Assembly (NCBI RefSeq): GCF_049615385.1
Contig: NZ_JBMZFL010000010.1
Length of the DNA: 64,000 bases
Direction: 5' to 3' (one strand)
DNA from: Aequoribacter sp049615385
GTDB lineage: Bacteria > Pseudomonadota > Gammaproteobacteria > Pseudomonadales > Halieaceae
Each line of letters starts with the position of its first letter. Positions within the stretch are counted from its first letter, which is position 1. The notes beneath the pieces were generated by a model. It was not told the origin of the DNA, ran no database searches, and worked only from the letters and a program-made list of their open reading frames with translations. Shown piece after piece: positions 8,415 through 17,488 of the stretch. The position numbers and the translations under genes were made by a program.

Positions 8415-9691
8415 TTGGACCGGTGTTTGAGTCTGCAATTGCCGCGGCGCGAGCCGATGCGCCTGGTTGGTTGCGCCCAAAAATTGATGTGGCTGCAATG
8501 GCGCTAGCAGCAACGCCGATTCCAAATCGCAAAAGCGAGCATTGGAAGTACGCGCCTTTAACAGGTTTGGTACCTCCAGAGCTTGAGGCACATAATGGCC
8601 ATTTAGACGCGGCAGCGGCACCCGATCTCGGCGCTTGTCGAATTGAGGTGACACGCCAGGGGATTCAGGTCAACGGATCCCCCTCGGGTGAGCTCCCGCC
8701 GGGTGTCGAGGTCCGAGATTTTTCCGATCTAGATGAGTCAGGTGCGGCTCGAGCGCTGGATTTAATGGGGTCCGCTGCAAAAGATCGCAGTGGCATTATT
8801 AGCACCTTGAGTGATGCGACGCTGGGTTTGGGCCTCTGGATTGACATCGCCGACGATGCGGATATCAGCACCCCTTTACAGCTGATTTGGCAACAAGATA
8901 GCACGTGGTTGTCAGCACGCGTGCTCGTCACTGCAGGTTCCAATAGTCGCGCGAGTATTATCGAACATTTTGGTGCAGGCTCGTCTATCTCGTCTCAGCA
9001 TCACAGCGTCACCGAGCTATTTTTGGCGGCTGGAGCCAACCTAGATTATTGCCGAGCCAACACGCACGACAGTAGTCATACATTTTTTGGCGGGGTATTC
9101 GCTAAGTTAAGCCGCGACTCTACCCTAAATGCCTTTGCTTATGCTGCTGGCGCAAAACTCTGTCGTAATGAGTGGGGTCTAGTATTTGCGGAGACGGGTG
9201 CTCACGCTGAGTTGAATGGTATTTACCTGCCGGCAGGGCGCGAAGTGGTCGATTTTCACACCACCTTGGAGCACGCTGCGGCCCATTGCACCAGTGAGGA
9301 AACCTTCAGAGGTATTATCGGTGACAAGGCCAACGCGGTTTTTAATGGCCGTATTCACATACACCCCGACGCCCAAAAAACCGTTGCGCAATTGTCGAAT
9401 AAGAATTTGCTTACCTCCGATCAGGCGCAAGTCAATACCAAGCCTGAACTCGAAATTTATGCCAACGACGTGCAGTGTGCCCATGGCGCGACCGTGGCGC
9501 AAATCAATGACGAAGCCATTCATTATTGCCGTACGCGCGGCATTACAGAGTCAGTCGCAGCGCAGCTGATTGGTATTGGGTTCGTGGTGTCTTTGTTTGA
9601 CCGCATTGCCTATGAACCTTTGCGCGAGTGGTTGAGCGACCAAGCCAAACAGCGCTGTCTGACCTTAGTCGCAGGTGATGATAATGAATAA
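8411..9691 (+). CDS. sufD: Fe-S cluster assembly protein SufD
   Basis: This 426-residue SufB paralogue is recognised by the C-terminal core HGATVAQINDEAIHYCRTRG, which holds the conserved His used by the SufB-SufD interface. It pairs with SufB in the scaffold and is needed for iron acquisition in known systems. The ATG at 8411 overlaps the sufC stop as ATGA. An in-frame TTG at 8393 is possible but less likely. The N-terminal third is variable, as is usual for SufD. Confidence 0.95.
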   Translation: MIGPVFESAIAAARADAPGWLRPKIDVAAMALAATPIPNRKSEHWKYAPLTGLVPPELEAHNGHLDAAAAPDLGACRIEVTRQGIQVNGSPSGELPPGVEVRDFSDLDESGAARALDLMGSAAKDRSGIISTLSDATLGLGLWIDIADDADISTPLQLIWQQDSTWLSARVLVTAGSNSRASIIEHFGAGSSISSQHHSVTELFLAAGANLDYCRANTHDSSHTFFGGVFAKLSRDSTLNAFAYAAGAKLCRNEWGLVFAETGAHAELNGIYLPAGREVVDFHTTLEHAAAHCTSEETFRGIIGDKANAVFNGRIHIHPDAQKTVAQLSNKNLLTSDQAQVNTKPELEIYANDVQCAHGATVAQINDEAIHYCRTRGITESVAAQLIGIGFVVSLFDRIAYEPLREWLSDQAKQRCLTLVAGDDNE

Positions 9692-10913
9692 GCATTTTAA
9701 CGTAGACTTGGCGCGCGCTGATTTTCCTTTGCTGGCGCAAGAGGTTAACGGCCAGCCGCTAGTTTACTTGGATAATGCCGCAACGACGCAAAAGCCGCGC
9801 GCAGTTATTCAAGCTTTAGAGCACTATTATCAGATGGATAATTCCAACGTGCATCGTGGCGCGCATGCGGTAGCCGATCGAGCGACACGCGCGTTTGAGG
9901 CGGCTAGATCCAGTGTTGCGAGATTTATCAATGCCGAGCAAGTGGAAGAGGTCATTTGGACCCGAGGTACGACAGAAAGTATTAACCTAGTCGCGCAAAC
10001 CTTCGGTCGAATGGTCCTGAACGAGGGCGATGTGGTTTTAGTGCCGGTATCCGAGCACCATGCCAACATCGTGCCTTGGCAGATGGTAGCGCAAGCAAGA
10101 GGCGCCAGAGTCATCTCAATACCTTTGACGCCAACCTGCGACATTGATTTAGAGGCCTTCGACGCCCTGCTCACACAGCACTCGGTGAAGATTGTGGCAG
10201 TGAATCAGGTCTCAAATGCCCTGGGTACAATCAACCCTGTGGCCGATATCATCGCCAGAGCGAAAGCGGCGGGTGCCGCCGTCTTGATCGACGGGGCTCA
10301 GGGCGTAGCGCACAGTTCCGTTGACGTTCAAACGCTCGGTGCAGATTTTTACGTATTTTCGGGGCACAAGCTCTACGGTCCGACTGGTATTGGCGTGTTG
10401 TGGGGTAAAAAAGACTTGTTAGACGCCATGCCGCCCTACCAAGGGGGTGGTGAGATGATCGAAACCGTGAGTTTTGACGGCACAACGTACAACCAAGTCC
10501 CCTTCAAATTTGAAGCAGGAACCCCCAACATTGCTGGCGCTATCGGTTTGGCCGCGGCTATCGAATATCTTGAGGGCGTGGGTATCGAGAACGCCGTCGC
10601 GCATGAAGAGTCGTTAATGCACTATCTGCTTGACGCTGTCGCGGAGATGACTCACGTTCAACGTGTCGGGAGTCCCAAGCGGTCTGTGGGTATTTTCAGC
10701 TTTTTGGTGCCGGGTACACACCCTAGCGATATAGGCATGCTGTTAGATCAACAGGGCGTAGCCATCAGAACGGGGCACCACTGCACCCAGCCTCTGATGC
10801 AGTACTTAAATGCTCCCGGTACCGCCAGAGCCTCGCTAAGTTTTTATAACACCAGAAATGATGTTGATGCGTTTGTTCAGGCATTGGATAAAGCCTGTCG
10901 GCTGTTAGTTTAG
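9678..10913 (+). CDS. sufS: Cysteine desulfurase SufS
   Basis: This PLP enzyme of about 411 residues is a group II cysteine desulfurase. It has the Schiff-base lysine in FSGHKLYGPTG (about residue 231) and the persulfide cysteine in RTGHHCTQPLMQYL. It releases sulfur from cysteine and passes it to SufE. Candidate starts are GTG 9675, ATG 9678 and ATG 9684. All overlap the last codons of sufD, and an AGG at 9673-9675 fits the last two best, so the N-terminus is uncertain by a few residues. Confidence 0.96.
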   Translation: MIMNKHFNVDLARADFPLLAQEVNGQPLVYLDNAATTQKPRAVIQALEHYYQMDNSNVHRGAHAVADRATRAFEAARSSVARFINAEQVEEVIWTRGTTESINLVAQTFGRMVLNEGDVVLVPVSEHHANIVPWQMVAQARGARVISIPLTPTCDIDLEAFDALLTQHSVKIVAVNQVSNALGTINPVADIIARAKAAGAAVLIDGAQGVAHSSVDVQTLGADFYVFSGHKLYGPTGIGVLWGKKDLLDAMPPYQGGGEMIETVSFDGTTYNQVPFKFEAGTPNIAGAIGLAAAIEYLEGVGIENAVAHEESLMHYLLDAVAEMTHVQRVGSPKRSVGIFSFLVPGTHPSDIGMLLDQQGVAIRTGHHCTQPLMQYLNAPGTARASLSFYNTRNDVDAFVQALDKACRLLV

Positions 10914-10921
10914 GAGTCGGT

Positions 10922-11293
10922 ATGAGTGTAGAAGTTTTTGATGTGAATGCGGCGCCAATATCTGTGACCCCGGCTGCGGTTCGCCACTTACTCAAACAGC
11001 TTGCCTTGTCGGGTAAAAAGGGCATTCGTTTGTCGGTAAAAGAGAGTGGTTGCACCGGGTTTATGTACGTGCTCGATGAAGTTGACGTCGGACAGACAGA
11101 GGATATCACCCTTCAAGAGGATGCGCTGACTCTTTGGATTGATCCAGAAAGCCTGTCGATTATTCGTGGCACCCAGCTCGATTTTGTATTCGAAGGGTTG
11201 AATCGGGTGCTAAAATTCAACAACCCAAATGTCACGGCTGCCTGCGGTTGTGGCGAGAGCTTTAGCGTTGAAGAGGGTGTTTCATACTCGTGA
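10922..11293 (+). CDS. sufA: A-type Fe-S carrier (SufA/IscA family)
   Basis: This 123-residue protein has the A-type carrier cysteines: Cys44 in ESGCTGFMY, and Cys108 and Cys110 in AACGCGES. Such proteins accept clusters from the scaffold and hand them to apo-enzymes. It begins 8 bp after sufS, behind a GGAGT box, and ends in a 4-bp overlap with sufT. By position it is SufA; by sequence alone it could also be called IscA or ErpA. Confidence 0.93.
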   Translation: MSVEVFDVNAAPISVTPAAVRHLLKQLALSGKKGIRLSVKESGCTGFMYVLDEVDVGQTEDITLQEDALTLWIDPESLSIIRGTQLDFVFEGLNRVLKFNNPNVTAACGCGESFSVEEGVSYS

Positions 11294-11832
11294 GCAGCCA
11301 AGAAAGAACCTTGTTAACTACTCAGCGTGAAGTGTTGGGTCGATTGGTGCCTGTCGGGACTCCGGTGACCGTGCCGGCTCACAGTTTTGTGACGCTGACG
11401 CAAGCCTTGGGTGGCAACTACACCATTGTTCACGCTGGCAATATGGTCCGAATCGATGGTACCGATGCCGATGCTTTAGGGTTAGAACCTTTGGATCTTA
11501 AATTTGAAGATCCGCAGGATGGTTCTATCGTCGAAGCCTACGTGTGGGAGGCATTGGGGACGGTTTTTGACCCCGAGGTACCGGTGGATTTGGTTAACCT
11601 AGGTTTGGTTTACGATGTCGTGATCGTTCAAGCGCAAGGCTCTGTAGCCATTACTATGACGCTAACGGCGCCCGGGTGTGGCATGGGCGATGTGTTGGTT
11701 GGTGATGTGCGAGCTCGAGTAGCCTGCGTACCCAACGTGAAAACGGTGGCAGTAAACTTGGTCTTCAGTCCACCCTGGAGCCGTGAGATGATGTCAGAAG
11801 AAGCTCAGTTAGCGACGGGAATGTTTTATTAA
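11290..11832 (+). CDS. sufT: Fe-S assembly protein SufT (MIP18/DUF59 family)
   Basis: This 180-residue protein has an N-terminal region of about 70 residues followed by a DUF59/MIP18 domain. The domain includes GTVFDPEVPVDLVNLGLVYD and the conserved cysteine region TAPGCGMGDVLV. SufT proteins help mature Fe-S enzymes in bacteria that rely on SUF. The GTG start at 11290 overlaps the sufA stop (GTGA). The C-terminus FSPPWSREMMSEEAQ is typical of the family. Confidence 0.92.
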   Translation: MSSQERTLLTTQREVLGRLVPVGTPVTVPAHSFVTLTQALGGNYTIVHAGNMVRIDGTDADALGLEPLDLKFEDPQDGSIVEAYVWEALGTVFDPEVPVDLVNLGLVYDVVIVQAQGSVAITMTLTAPGCGMGDVLVGDVRARVACVPNVKTVAVNLVFSPPWSREMMSEEAQLATGMFY

Positions 11833-11840
11833 GGTTGAGT

Positions 11841-12257
11841 ATGTTGATTACAGAACGTGCACAAGCGATCGAAGATGACCTCAGTTTTTTTGATGCGTGG
11901 GAAGACAAGTATCGATACATCATTGATTTGGGTAAGACCTTACCAGAGTTTGACTCAAGCAAGCGCGACGACGAGCACTTGGTTCGAGGTTGTCAAAGCC
12001 AGGTTTGGATCGATGCCGACGTAGGATCAGGTACCTTAAACCTAAGCGTTGATAGCGATGCCTTCATTGTGAAAGGTTTACTCGCTGTTGTGCTAGCGGC
12101 TTACCAGGGTTTAACGCCTAAGGCGGCGCTTGAGTTTGATGTCGACGGGTATTTCAATCGTTTAGAACTGATCACGCATTTGTCGCCAACGCGAGGCAAT
12201 GGACTCCGGGCTATGGTCTCTAAAATTCGCGATATTGCTGTTTCGGCTCTGAGTTGA
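11841..12257 (+). CDS. sufE: Sulfur acceptor SufE
   Basis: This 138-residue protein carries the sulfur-accepting cysteine Cys51 in VRGCQSQVW, the same position as in E. coli SufE. It takes persulfide sulfur from SufS and stimulates it. I chose ATG 11841 because AAGG at 11831-11834 is six bases upstream; a TTG at 11835 is the alternative. It is the last clear suf gene of the operon. Confidence 0.95.
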   Translation: MLITERAQAIEDDLSFFDAWEDKYRYIIDLGKTLPEFDSSKRDDEHLVRGCQSQVWIDADVGSGTLNLSVDSDAFIVKGLLAVVLAAYQGLTPKAALEFDVDGYFNRLELITHLSPTRGNGLRAMVSKIRDIAVSALS

Positions 12258-12267
12258 AGATCTGCCA

Positions 12268-12675
12268 ATGACAGAGTTTGCGCTTGATGCTCGTTTGGAT
12301 GCCGATACTTACTCGGTGACTGATCTGTCGCTCAGCCATGTATTACTCATGAACGATGCCCGCTTCCCCTGGGTCATTCTCGTTCCTCGCCGGCCGAACT
12401 GCGCGGAATGGCTAGATTTTAGTAGCGATGATCAACAGGTCTTGCTGCAAGAACAACTGCGAGTGATGGCCGTGTTGCAAGAGTTGACAGGTGCACACAA
12501 GCTCAACGTTGCGAACTTGGGAAATATGGTGAGGCAATTTCATTTGCACATCATCGCGCGTTTCGAGACGGATGTTGCATGGCCCGGTCCTGTTTGGGGA
12601 CAAGGTGCACGCGAGGCGTATTCTGACGCTGAGGCTAACGCGTTCGTGTCGGCGCTGCAGCAAGCCCTAAGGTAA
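12268..12675 (+). CDS. HIT-domain protein with altered triad
   Basis: This 135-residue HIT-family protein has FHLHIIARFE at residues 91-100. The HIT motif HxHxHxx is represented by His92 and His94, but the third position (residue 96) is Ile. The middle histidine, which is the nucleophile in known HIT hydrolases, is retained. Members hydrolyse or transfer nucleotides; the substrate here is unknown. It follows sufE by 10 bp on the same strand, so it is probably in the suf transcript, though a link to Fe-S assembly is not established. The QFHLHI...ARFE form looks like a recognisable proteobacterial subgroup. Confidence 0.85.
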   Translation: MTEFALDARLDADTYSVTDLSLSHVLLMNDARFPWVILVPRRPNCAEWLDFSSDDQQVLLQEQLRVMAVLQELTGAHKLNVANLGNMVRQFHLHIIARFETDVAWPGPVWGQGAREAYSDAEANAFVSALQQALR

Positions 12676-12719
12676 GTTTTTAACGTGTAGCGAGATCGTT
12701 TTGTTGACGGCGCTGAAAC

Positions 12720-13892
12720 TCAAGACAAGCGGTCGCGAAAATCGTGATATTCAAAACGTTTTACGATGCGCACAGCGTTTGTGTCTGAATTCCACACCGC
12801 TATGGCGGGTAATTTGGTGCCATTAAAGGTACTGGTTTTTACCATGGTGTAGTGCGACATATCTTCAAACATTAAGCGCTGTCCGACGTCTAGCGGAGCG
12901 GCGAAGCTGTAGTCACCCATGACATCGCCTGCTAAGCACGTTAATCCGCCGAGGCGGTATGTGTAGTCCAACTCGTTGGCTTCGCCTGAGCCGCTGATAA
13001 GGGCGCGATAGGGCATTTCTAGGGTGTCCGGCATGTGGCAAGTAGCCGAGGTGTCAAGTATAGCCTGAGGACGGTCGGTGTAGGTTACGTCCAACACCTC
13101 GCTGACTAATACGCCAGTGCCAATGGCCACTGCTTCACCGGGTTCTAAATACACTTGCACCTGGTATTTGGCGCTGAAACGTTGGATTAAGGTGATGAGT
13201 CCGTCGCGGTCATACCCCTCTGCCGTGATGTGGTGTCCTCCACCAAAGTTTACCCAGTTAAGTCCAGACAAGATGTCACCAAAGCGTTTCTCGAGCGCAG
13301 CCACCGTGCGCGCCAAAGGTTCAAAAGGGTGTTCGCACAAGGTATGAAAGTGTAATCCTGAAATACCCTCAAAATCCTCGATCTGCAGCTGGCTGCGCGG
13401 TATCCCTAAGCGGGAGCCGGGAGCGCAGGGATCGTACAGTGGTACATCGCCTTCGGAATGCTCTGGGTTTACACGGAGACCAATGCTTAAGTGTGTGCGC
13501 CGGGCTTGTGCAGCCTGGCATAAAGGTTTGAAGCGGCGCCACTGTTGCACCGAGTTAAACACCACGTGATCGGCAATCTCTAGTATTTGCTCTAAATCGA
13601 CTTGTGAATAAGCCGCAGAAAACACGTGGACTTCGCCCGGGTAAAATTCTTTAGAAAGCAGAGCTTCGTGTAACCCACTCGAGCACGTACCCCACACGCG
13701 ATTCTTGTACAGCGGCGCTAGCTCGAACATCGAAAATGCTTTGAGAGCGGCTAACACTTTTGCACCGCTTTTCGAGCCCACTTCGTGCAAGATATCTAAA
13801 TTGTGCTGCACAGCGACTTCGTCTACCACCCAGCAAGGCGATGGCAGCTGGTATAAATCGAGTCGGCCGAAGTCGGTGAGCATCGGGTTCAT
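12720..13892 (-). CDS. nspC: Carboxynorspermidine/carboxyspermidine decarboxylase
   Basis: This 390-residue fold-III PLP decarboxylase has the PLP lysine in LAALKAFSMF and the glycine-rich phosphate site in WVNFGGGHHITAEGYD. It removes CO2 from carboxyspermidine (or carboxynorspermidine) to give the polyamine. The start codon overlaps the stop of the dehydrogenase gene upstream (13892), giving a tight speA-dehydrogenase-decarboxylase operon. The product is most likely spermidine if putrescine is the amine donor; norspermidine would require diaminopropane, and no gene for that is seen here. Confidence 0.92.
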   Translation of the reverse strand: MNPMLTDFGRLDLYQLPSPCWVVDEVAVQHNLDILHEVGSKSGAKVLAALKAFSMFELAPLYKNRVWGTCSSGLHEALLSKEFYPGEVHVFSAAYSQVDLEQILEIADHVVFNSVQQWRRFKPLCQAAQARRTHLSIGLRVNPEHSEGDVPLYDPCAPGSRLGIPRSQLQIEDFEGISGLHFHTLCEHPFEPLARTVAALEKRFGDILSGLNWVNFGGGHHITAEGYDRDGLITLIQRFSAKYQVQVYLEPGEAVAIGTGVLVSEVLDVTYTDRPQAILDTSATCHMPDTLEMPYRALISGSGEANELDYTYRLGGLTCLAGDVMGDYSFAAPLDVGQRLMFEDMSHYTMVKTSTFNGTKLPAIAVWNSDTNAVRIVKRFEYHDFRDRLS

Positions 13893-15091
13893 TAGTCGCT
13901 CAACTCAAAGCTGTCCAGCTCAATCACAGTCCAAGGCAGGCCGTAGGCGTTTAGACCTTCCATAAAGGGATCTGGATCCATTTGTTCGATATTGAAGATA
14001 CCTTGACCTTGCCATGTACCCTCTAGCATCAGTTTGGCGCCGATCATGGCGGGTACGCCGGTGGTATAAGAGATGGCCTGCGACTGTACCTCGTGGTAGC
14101 AGTCTTGGTGGTCTTTGATGTTATAGCAGTAAACGATTTTTTCTTTGCCGTCTTTGATACCTTTTACCACACAGCCAATGCAGGTTTTGCCTTTGGTGCG
14201 AGGGCCAAGAGTGCTTGGGTCTGGCAAGAGCGCTTTCAGAAATTGAATGGGCACGATTTCTTGACCCTGGAACTCAACGGGCTCGATACCGGTCATCCCC
14301 ACGTTACCTAACACTTCTAGGTGCTTTAAGTAGCTGTCGCCAAAGCTCATCCAAAACTGAGCGCGCTTGAGTGTCGGAAAGTTGACCACCAGCGATTCCA
14401 GTTCCTCGTGGTACATACGGTAGATGTTGTACGTACCGACACCTTCAGGGCAGGTAAACGAGGCTTTGCGAGACATTGCAGGCGTGGTGACAAAATCGCC
14501 ATTCTCGAAATGTCGGCATTCTGCAGTGACTTCGCGGATATTAATTTCTGGATTGAAGTTGGTGGCGAAAGGATAGCCGTGGTCCCCGCCATTCACGTCA
14601 ATAATATCGAGCTCGTGAATCTCGTCGAAGTAATGTTTGGCGATGTAGGCCGTAAAGACGTTGGTGGCGCCTGGGTCGAAGCCACTTCCCAGCAAGGCCA
14701 TAAGGCCTGCTTCTTTAAATCGGTCTTGGTATGCCCACTGCCAGCTGTATTCGAACTTCGCTGTGTCCAGTGGCTCGTAGTTGGCCGTATCAAGGTAGTT
14801 GACCCCCGTGGCTAAACAGGCATCCATGATGGTCAGGTCTTGATAAGGCAGCGCCACGTTAATGACCAGGGCGGGTTTTTCTGCTTCGATCAGAGCAACG
14901 AGCTCGGCGACATTGTCGGCATCGACAGCAGCCGTTTTTATGGGGCGTGAGAGTTGGGCTGCAATCGCGTCGCACTTAGATTTGGTGCGAGAGGCGAGGG
15001 TAATCTCTGAGAACGTTTCAGGTAGAGACGCACATTTGTGAACAACGACCGCGCCGACACCGCCAGCGCCAATGATAAGTACTTTTGACAT
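13892..15091 (-). CDS. Carboxynorspermidine/carboxyspermidine dehydrogenase (saccharopine-dehydrogenase fold)
   Basis: This 399-residue protein starts MSKVLIIGAGGVGAVVVHKC, a Rossmann NAD(P)-binding loop, and has the saccharopine dehydrogenase architecture (GSGFDPGATNVFTAYI in the middle). In the alternative polyamine pathway it condenses aspartate semialdehyde with putrescine or diaminopropane and reduces the imine. It is preceded by a good GGAG box and sits between speA and the decarboxylase. It differs from true lysine-pathway saccharopine dehydrogenase by context. Confidence 0.92.
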   Translation of the reverse strand: MSKVLIIGAGGVGAVVVHKCASLPETFSEITLASRTKSKCDAIAAQLSRPIKTAAVDADNVAELVALIEAEKPALVINVALPYQDLTIMDACLATGVNYLDTANYEPLDTAKFEYSWQWAYQDRFKEAGLMALLGSGFDPGATNVFTAYIAKHYFDEIHELDIIDVNGGDHGYPFATNFNPEINIREVTAECRHFENGDFVTTPAMSRKASFTCPEGVGTYNIYRMYHEELESLVVNFPTLKRAQFWMSFGDSYLKHLEVLGNVGMTGIEPVEFQGQEIVPIQFLKALLPDPSTLGPRTKGKTCIGCVVKGIKDGKEKIVYCYNIKDHQDCYHEVQSQAISYTTGVPAMIGAKLMLEGTWQGQGIFNIEQMDPDPFMEGLNAYGLPWTVIELDSFELSD

Positions 15092-15103
15092 AGTGAGTTC
15101 TCC

Positions 15104-17050
15104 TTATCGTTCAAAGAAAGTATAGCCGTAGAGGCTAGCACGAAATGCCTGCAGCATTTCTTGACGCATGGCGACGCTGATACGGCCATCGCGTACCGCT
15201 TGTTCGGCATTACGACGGAACTGTTCCAGCATGTTTTTGGGTTCGTATTCTACATAGGATAAAACGTCAGCTATGCTGTCGCCGTGGAATTCGCGACGAA
15301 AATCGAAGCTGCCATCTTCATTTACGTGGACACTGACGACATTAGTGTCGCCAAACAAGTTGTGCAAATCGCCCAGAGTTTCTTGGTAGGCGCCGACCAA
15401 AAATACCCCCAAGTAATATTCTCCCTCGTCATTTAAAGGATGCAGGGGCAGGGTTCGGTGAATATCTCCTTCGTAGCAGAAGTGATCGATCTTACCGTCG
15501 CAGTCGCAGGTAATGTCGGCAAGCACGGCTTGTCGTGTTGGCTCTTCATTTAAGCGATGAATGGGCATGACCGGGAAAATTTGGTCAATGGCCCAGATAT
15601 CAGGCAACGACTGAAACAAGCTGAAGTTCCCGTAGTAGATATCCGCTAGTAGTGCGGGCAAATCATCGAGTTCGGCTGAGACCCGCTTCGCTGCGGGTAA
15701 CAGAGCCGAGATCTTTTCAAAAATCGCCAACCCTAAGTTTTCTGCTGTTGCGCGCTCTCGAAGCGAAGCTTGTCCTCGGTGAAATTGCTCACGCACCTCG
15801 TCGCGGTAGTAAAGCGCGTCGTTGTAACATTCTTGCAGGTTTTTGAGTTCCACGGCGTCTAGAACCGCACGCAGGTTGTGAATAAGGTCGTGGCCTTCGT
15901 CGGGAATTGTCTCAGGCAGTTTCCCGGGCTTGTGGTCACGGACATCGAGTATGTTGAATAACAACATAGACGAATACGCTACCAGTGCGCGGCCAGATTC
16001 GGTGATGACCACGGGGTGGGGCACATCCTCTGAATCCAAACTCTCTTGAAGCGTTTCGATAATGTTGGCGCAATATTCGTTGAGCCCGTAGTTCATACTG
16101 TGGGTTTCGTTGGTGCGGCGACCTTCGTAATCCACCGCGAGGCCACCGCCCAAGTCGATGTAACCCATGGCAGCGCCCTCGGCGACCAGTCCCGTGTAGT
16201 AACGGCAGGCCTCTAGTACACCCGAGCGAATGTTTCGAATATTGGGGATTTGTGAGCCCAAGTGGCAGTGCAGCATCTGCATGCAGTGCAGCATGTTGTG
16301 CTCTCGAAGTTTGTCGACAACGCAGAGTAGGGAGTCGGTAGATAAGCCAAAGATCGAGCGGTCGCCACTGTCTTCGTTCCAGTGACCTTCGACCATTGAC
16401 GATAAGCGTATGCGTGCCCCAATTGCAGGTTCGATGCCCAAGGCTTCGCTGCGTTCGATGATAATGTCCAGTTCGCCCAGAGTTTCGAGCACAAAGAAAC
16501 AATTGATACCCATTTTGCGAGCATAAAGTCCGAGCTCGATGAACTCCTGATCTTTGTAGCCATTACAGATAATTAACGAGTGACGGTCTTTCAGTTGGGT
16601 TAACGCAATAATAAGTTCGGCTTTACTGCCGGCTTCTAAACCATGGTGGTAGCGCGCGCCGTAGTCGGCGATTTCTTCTACCACGTGGCATTGCTGATTG
16701 ACTTTGATTGGGAAAACGCCGCGATATTCGTTGTTGTAGCCCGCATTCGCAATGGCGTTGGCGAAGGCCTCGTTAATGGCGCTGATGCGATGGTCTAACA
16801 GGTTTTCGACGCGCAAAACCGCAGGCATTTCGAGGCCGCGCAAACGCATGGCCTCCACGACTTCAATAATGGGTACTTCGATCGTGCCAGAGCCGTTCGG
16901 GACGCGAATAATGGCTTCGCCGGCCGAGTTGATGTCGAAATAATCGGCGCCCCAATCACGAACGCCATACAAGTTGGCGCTGTCGTTGAAGTCCCAGATT
17001 TGCTCATCTTGCGGCGCGAGCGTGTCCATTGTTGCGGCGGGAAGCGTCAT
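15104..17050 (-). CDS. speA: Biosynthetic arginine decarboxylase SpeA
   Basis: The 648-residue protein (E. coli SpeA is about 658) has the PLP lysine in VFPIKVNQQCHVVEE and the late motif GAYQETLGDLHNLFGDTN. It converts arginine to agmatine, the first step to putrescine. I set the start at ATG 17050 because the SpeA homology begins there; an upstream GTG at 17143 would add 31 residues with no family match. It is the first gene of the polyamine operon. The agmatine-to-putrescine enzymes (AguA/AguB or SpeB) are not in the window. Confidence 0.95.
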   Translation of the reverse strand: MTLPAATMDTLAPQDEQIWDFNDSANLYGVRDWGADYFDINSAGEAIIRVPNGSGTIEVPIIEVVEAMRLRGLEMPAVLRVENLLDHRISAINEAFANAIANAGYNNEYRGVFPIKVNQQCHVVEEIADYGARYHHGLEAGSKAELIIALTQLKDRHSLIICNGYKDQEFIELGLYARKMGINCFFVLETLGELDIIIERSEALGIEPAIGARIRLSSMVEGHWNEDSGDRSIFGLSTDSLLCVVDKLREHNMLHCMQMLHCHLGSQIPNIRNIRSGVLEACRYYTGLVAEGAAMGYIDLGGGLAVDYEGRRTNETHSMNYGLNEYCANIIETLQESLDSEDVPHPVVITESGRALVAYSSMLLFNILDVRDHKPGKLPETIPDEGHDLIHNLRAVLDAVELKNLQECYNDALYYRDEVREQFHRGQASLRERATAENLGLAIFEKISALLPAAKRVSAELDDLPALLADIYYGNFSLFQSLPDIWAIDQIFPVMPIHRLNEEPTRQAVLADITCDCDGKIDHFCYEGDIHRTLPLHPLNDEGEYYLGVFLVGAYQETLGDLHNLFGDTNVVSVHVNEDGSFDFRREFHGDSIADVLSYVEYEPKNMLEQFRRNAEQAVRDGRISVAMRQEMLQAFRASLYGYTFFER

Positions 17051-17332
17051 CGGCAGTTGATCCTGTTCAATCCCAATAAAAAGACGCGAAGTGTGGGCAA
17101 AAAATGCATTAAATGCAAAGTGTATAGCGCGCCAATAATTCACATTTTAACTCAGCTTTGTGACAATTCAGAGCATTAATTCGGACGTCTGATAGGTACC
17201 CTGTTATTGCCGGATAGTACAAGCTTTAGCCGAGGGCGAACTGCCTGAAATTTGATGTTTGGGTAAGTCAAGCGCTGTTATCCGTGTTAGGTCAGTTTTT
17301 GCAACAAATTTTAAAACATCGCATTTTCCGCC

Positions 17333-17361
17333 TTGACTTTTACCCCCTCCATCCATAGTAT
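17333..17361 (+). promoter_or_regulatory. Sigma70-type promoter of the tRNA-Arg gene
   Basis: TTGACT (17333-17338) and TAGTAT (17356-17361) are separated by exactly 17 bp and end 11 bp before the mature tRNA 5' end. The rest of 17051-17372 shows no other clear element, and no speA promoter could be pinned down. Confidence 0.7.
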
Positions 17362-17372
17362 TCGCATCCCAC

Positions 17373-17449
17373 GCGCCTGTAGCTCAGCTGGATAGAGTAC
17401 CTGACTACGAATCAGGCGGTCGCACGTTCGAATCGTGCCAGGCGCGCCA
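17373..17449 (+). tRNA. tRNA-Arg (anticodon ACG)
   Basis: This is a 77-nt cloverleaf with CCA encoded. The acceptor arms GCGCCTG and CAGGCGC pair fully. The D-arm GCTCAGCTGGATAGAGT, the anticodon stem CCTGA/TCAGG with loop CTACGAA, and the T-arm GCACG-TTCGAAT-CGTGC are all intact. Anticodon ACG reads CGN arginine codons after deamination of A34 to inosine. A consensus promoter and a strong terminator flank it, so it is a single-gene transcription unit. Confidence 0.98.
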
Positions 17450-17454
17450 AAATT

Positions 17455-17488
17455 AAAAAAGCCCCGTCCGTAAGGTCGGGGCTTTTTT
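17455..17488 (+). terminator. Rho-independent terminator of tRNA-Arg
   Basis: GCCCCG...CGGGGC forms a stem with a GTAA loop and one T-T mismatch, flanked by AAAAAA and TTTTTT, just after the tRNA CCA end. The terminator hairpin is itself part of a 63-bp direct repeat whose second copy (17657) has lost most of the T-run. Confidence 0.88.

Noticed and set aside
15936..16502. 188-codon minus-strand frame inside speA
   Set aside because: It lies fully within speA in another frame, is rich in Arg, Gly and His, and resembles no family.
17051..17143. N-terminal extension of SpeA from GTG 17143
   Set aside because: The added 31 residues do not match SpeA, whose homology begins at or shortly after ATG 17050.
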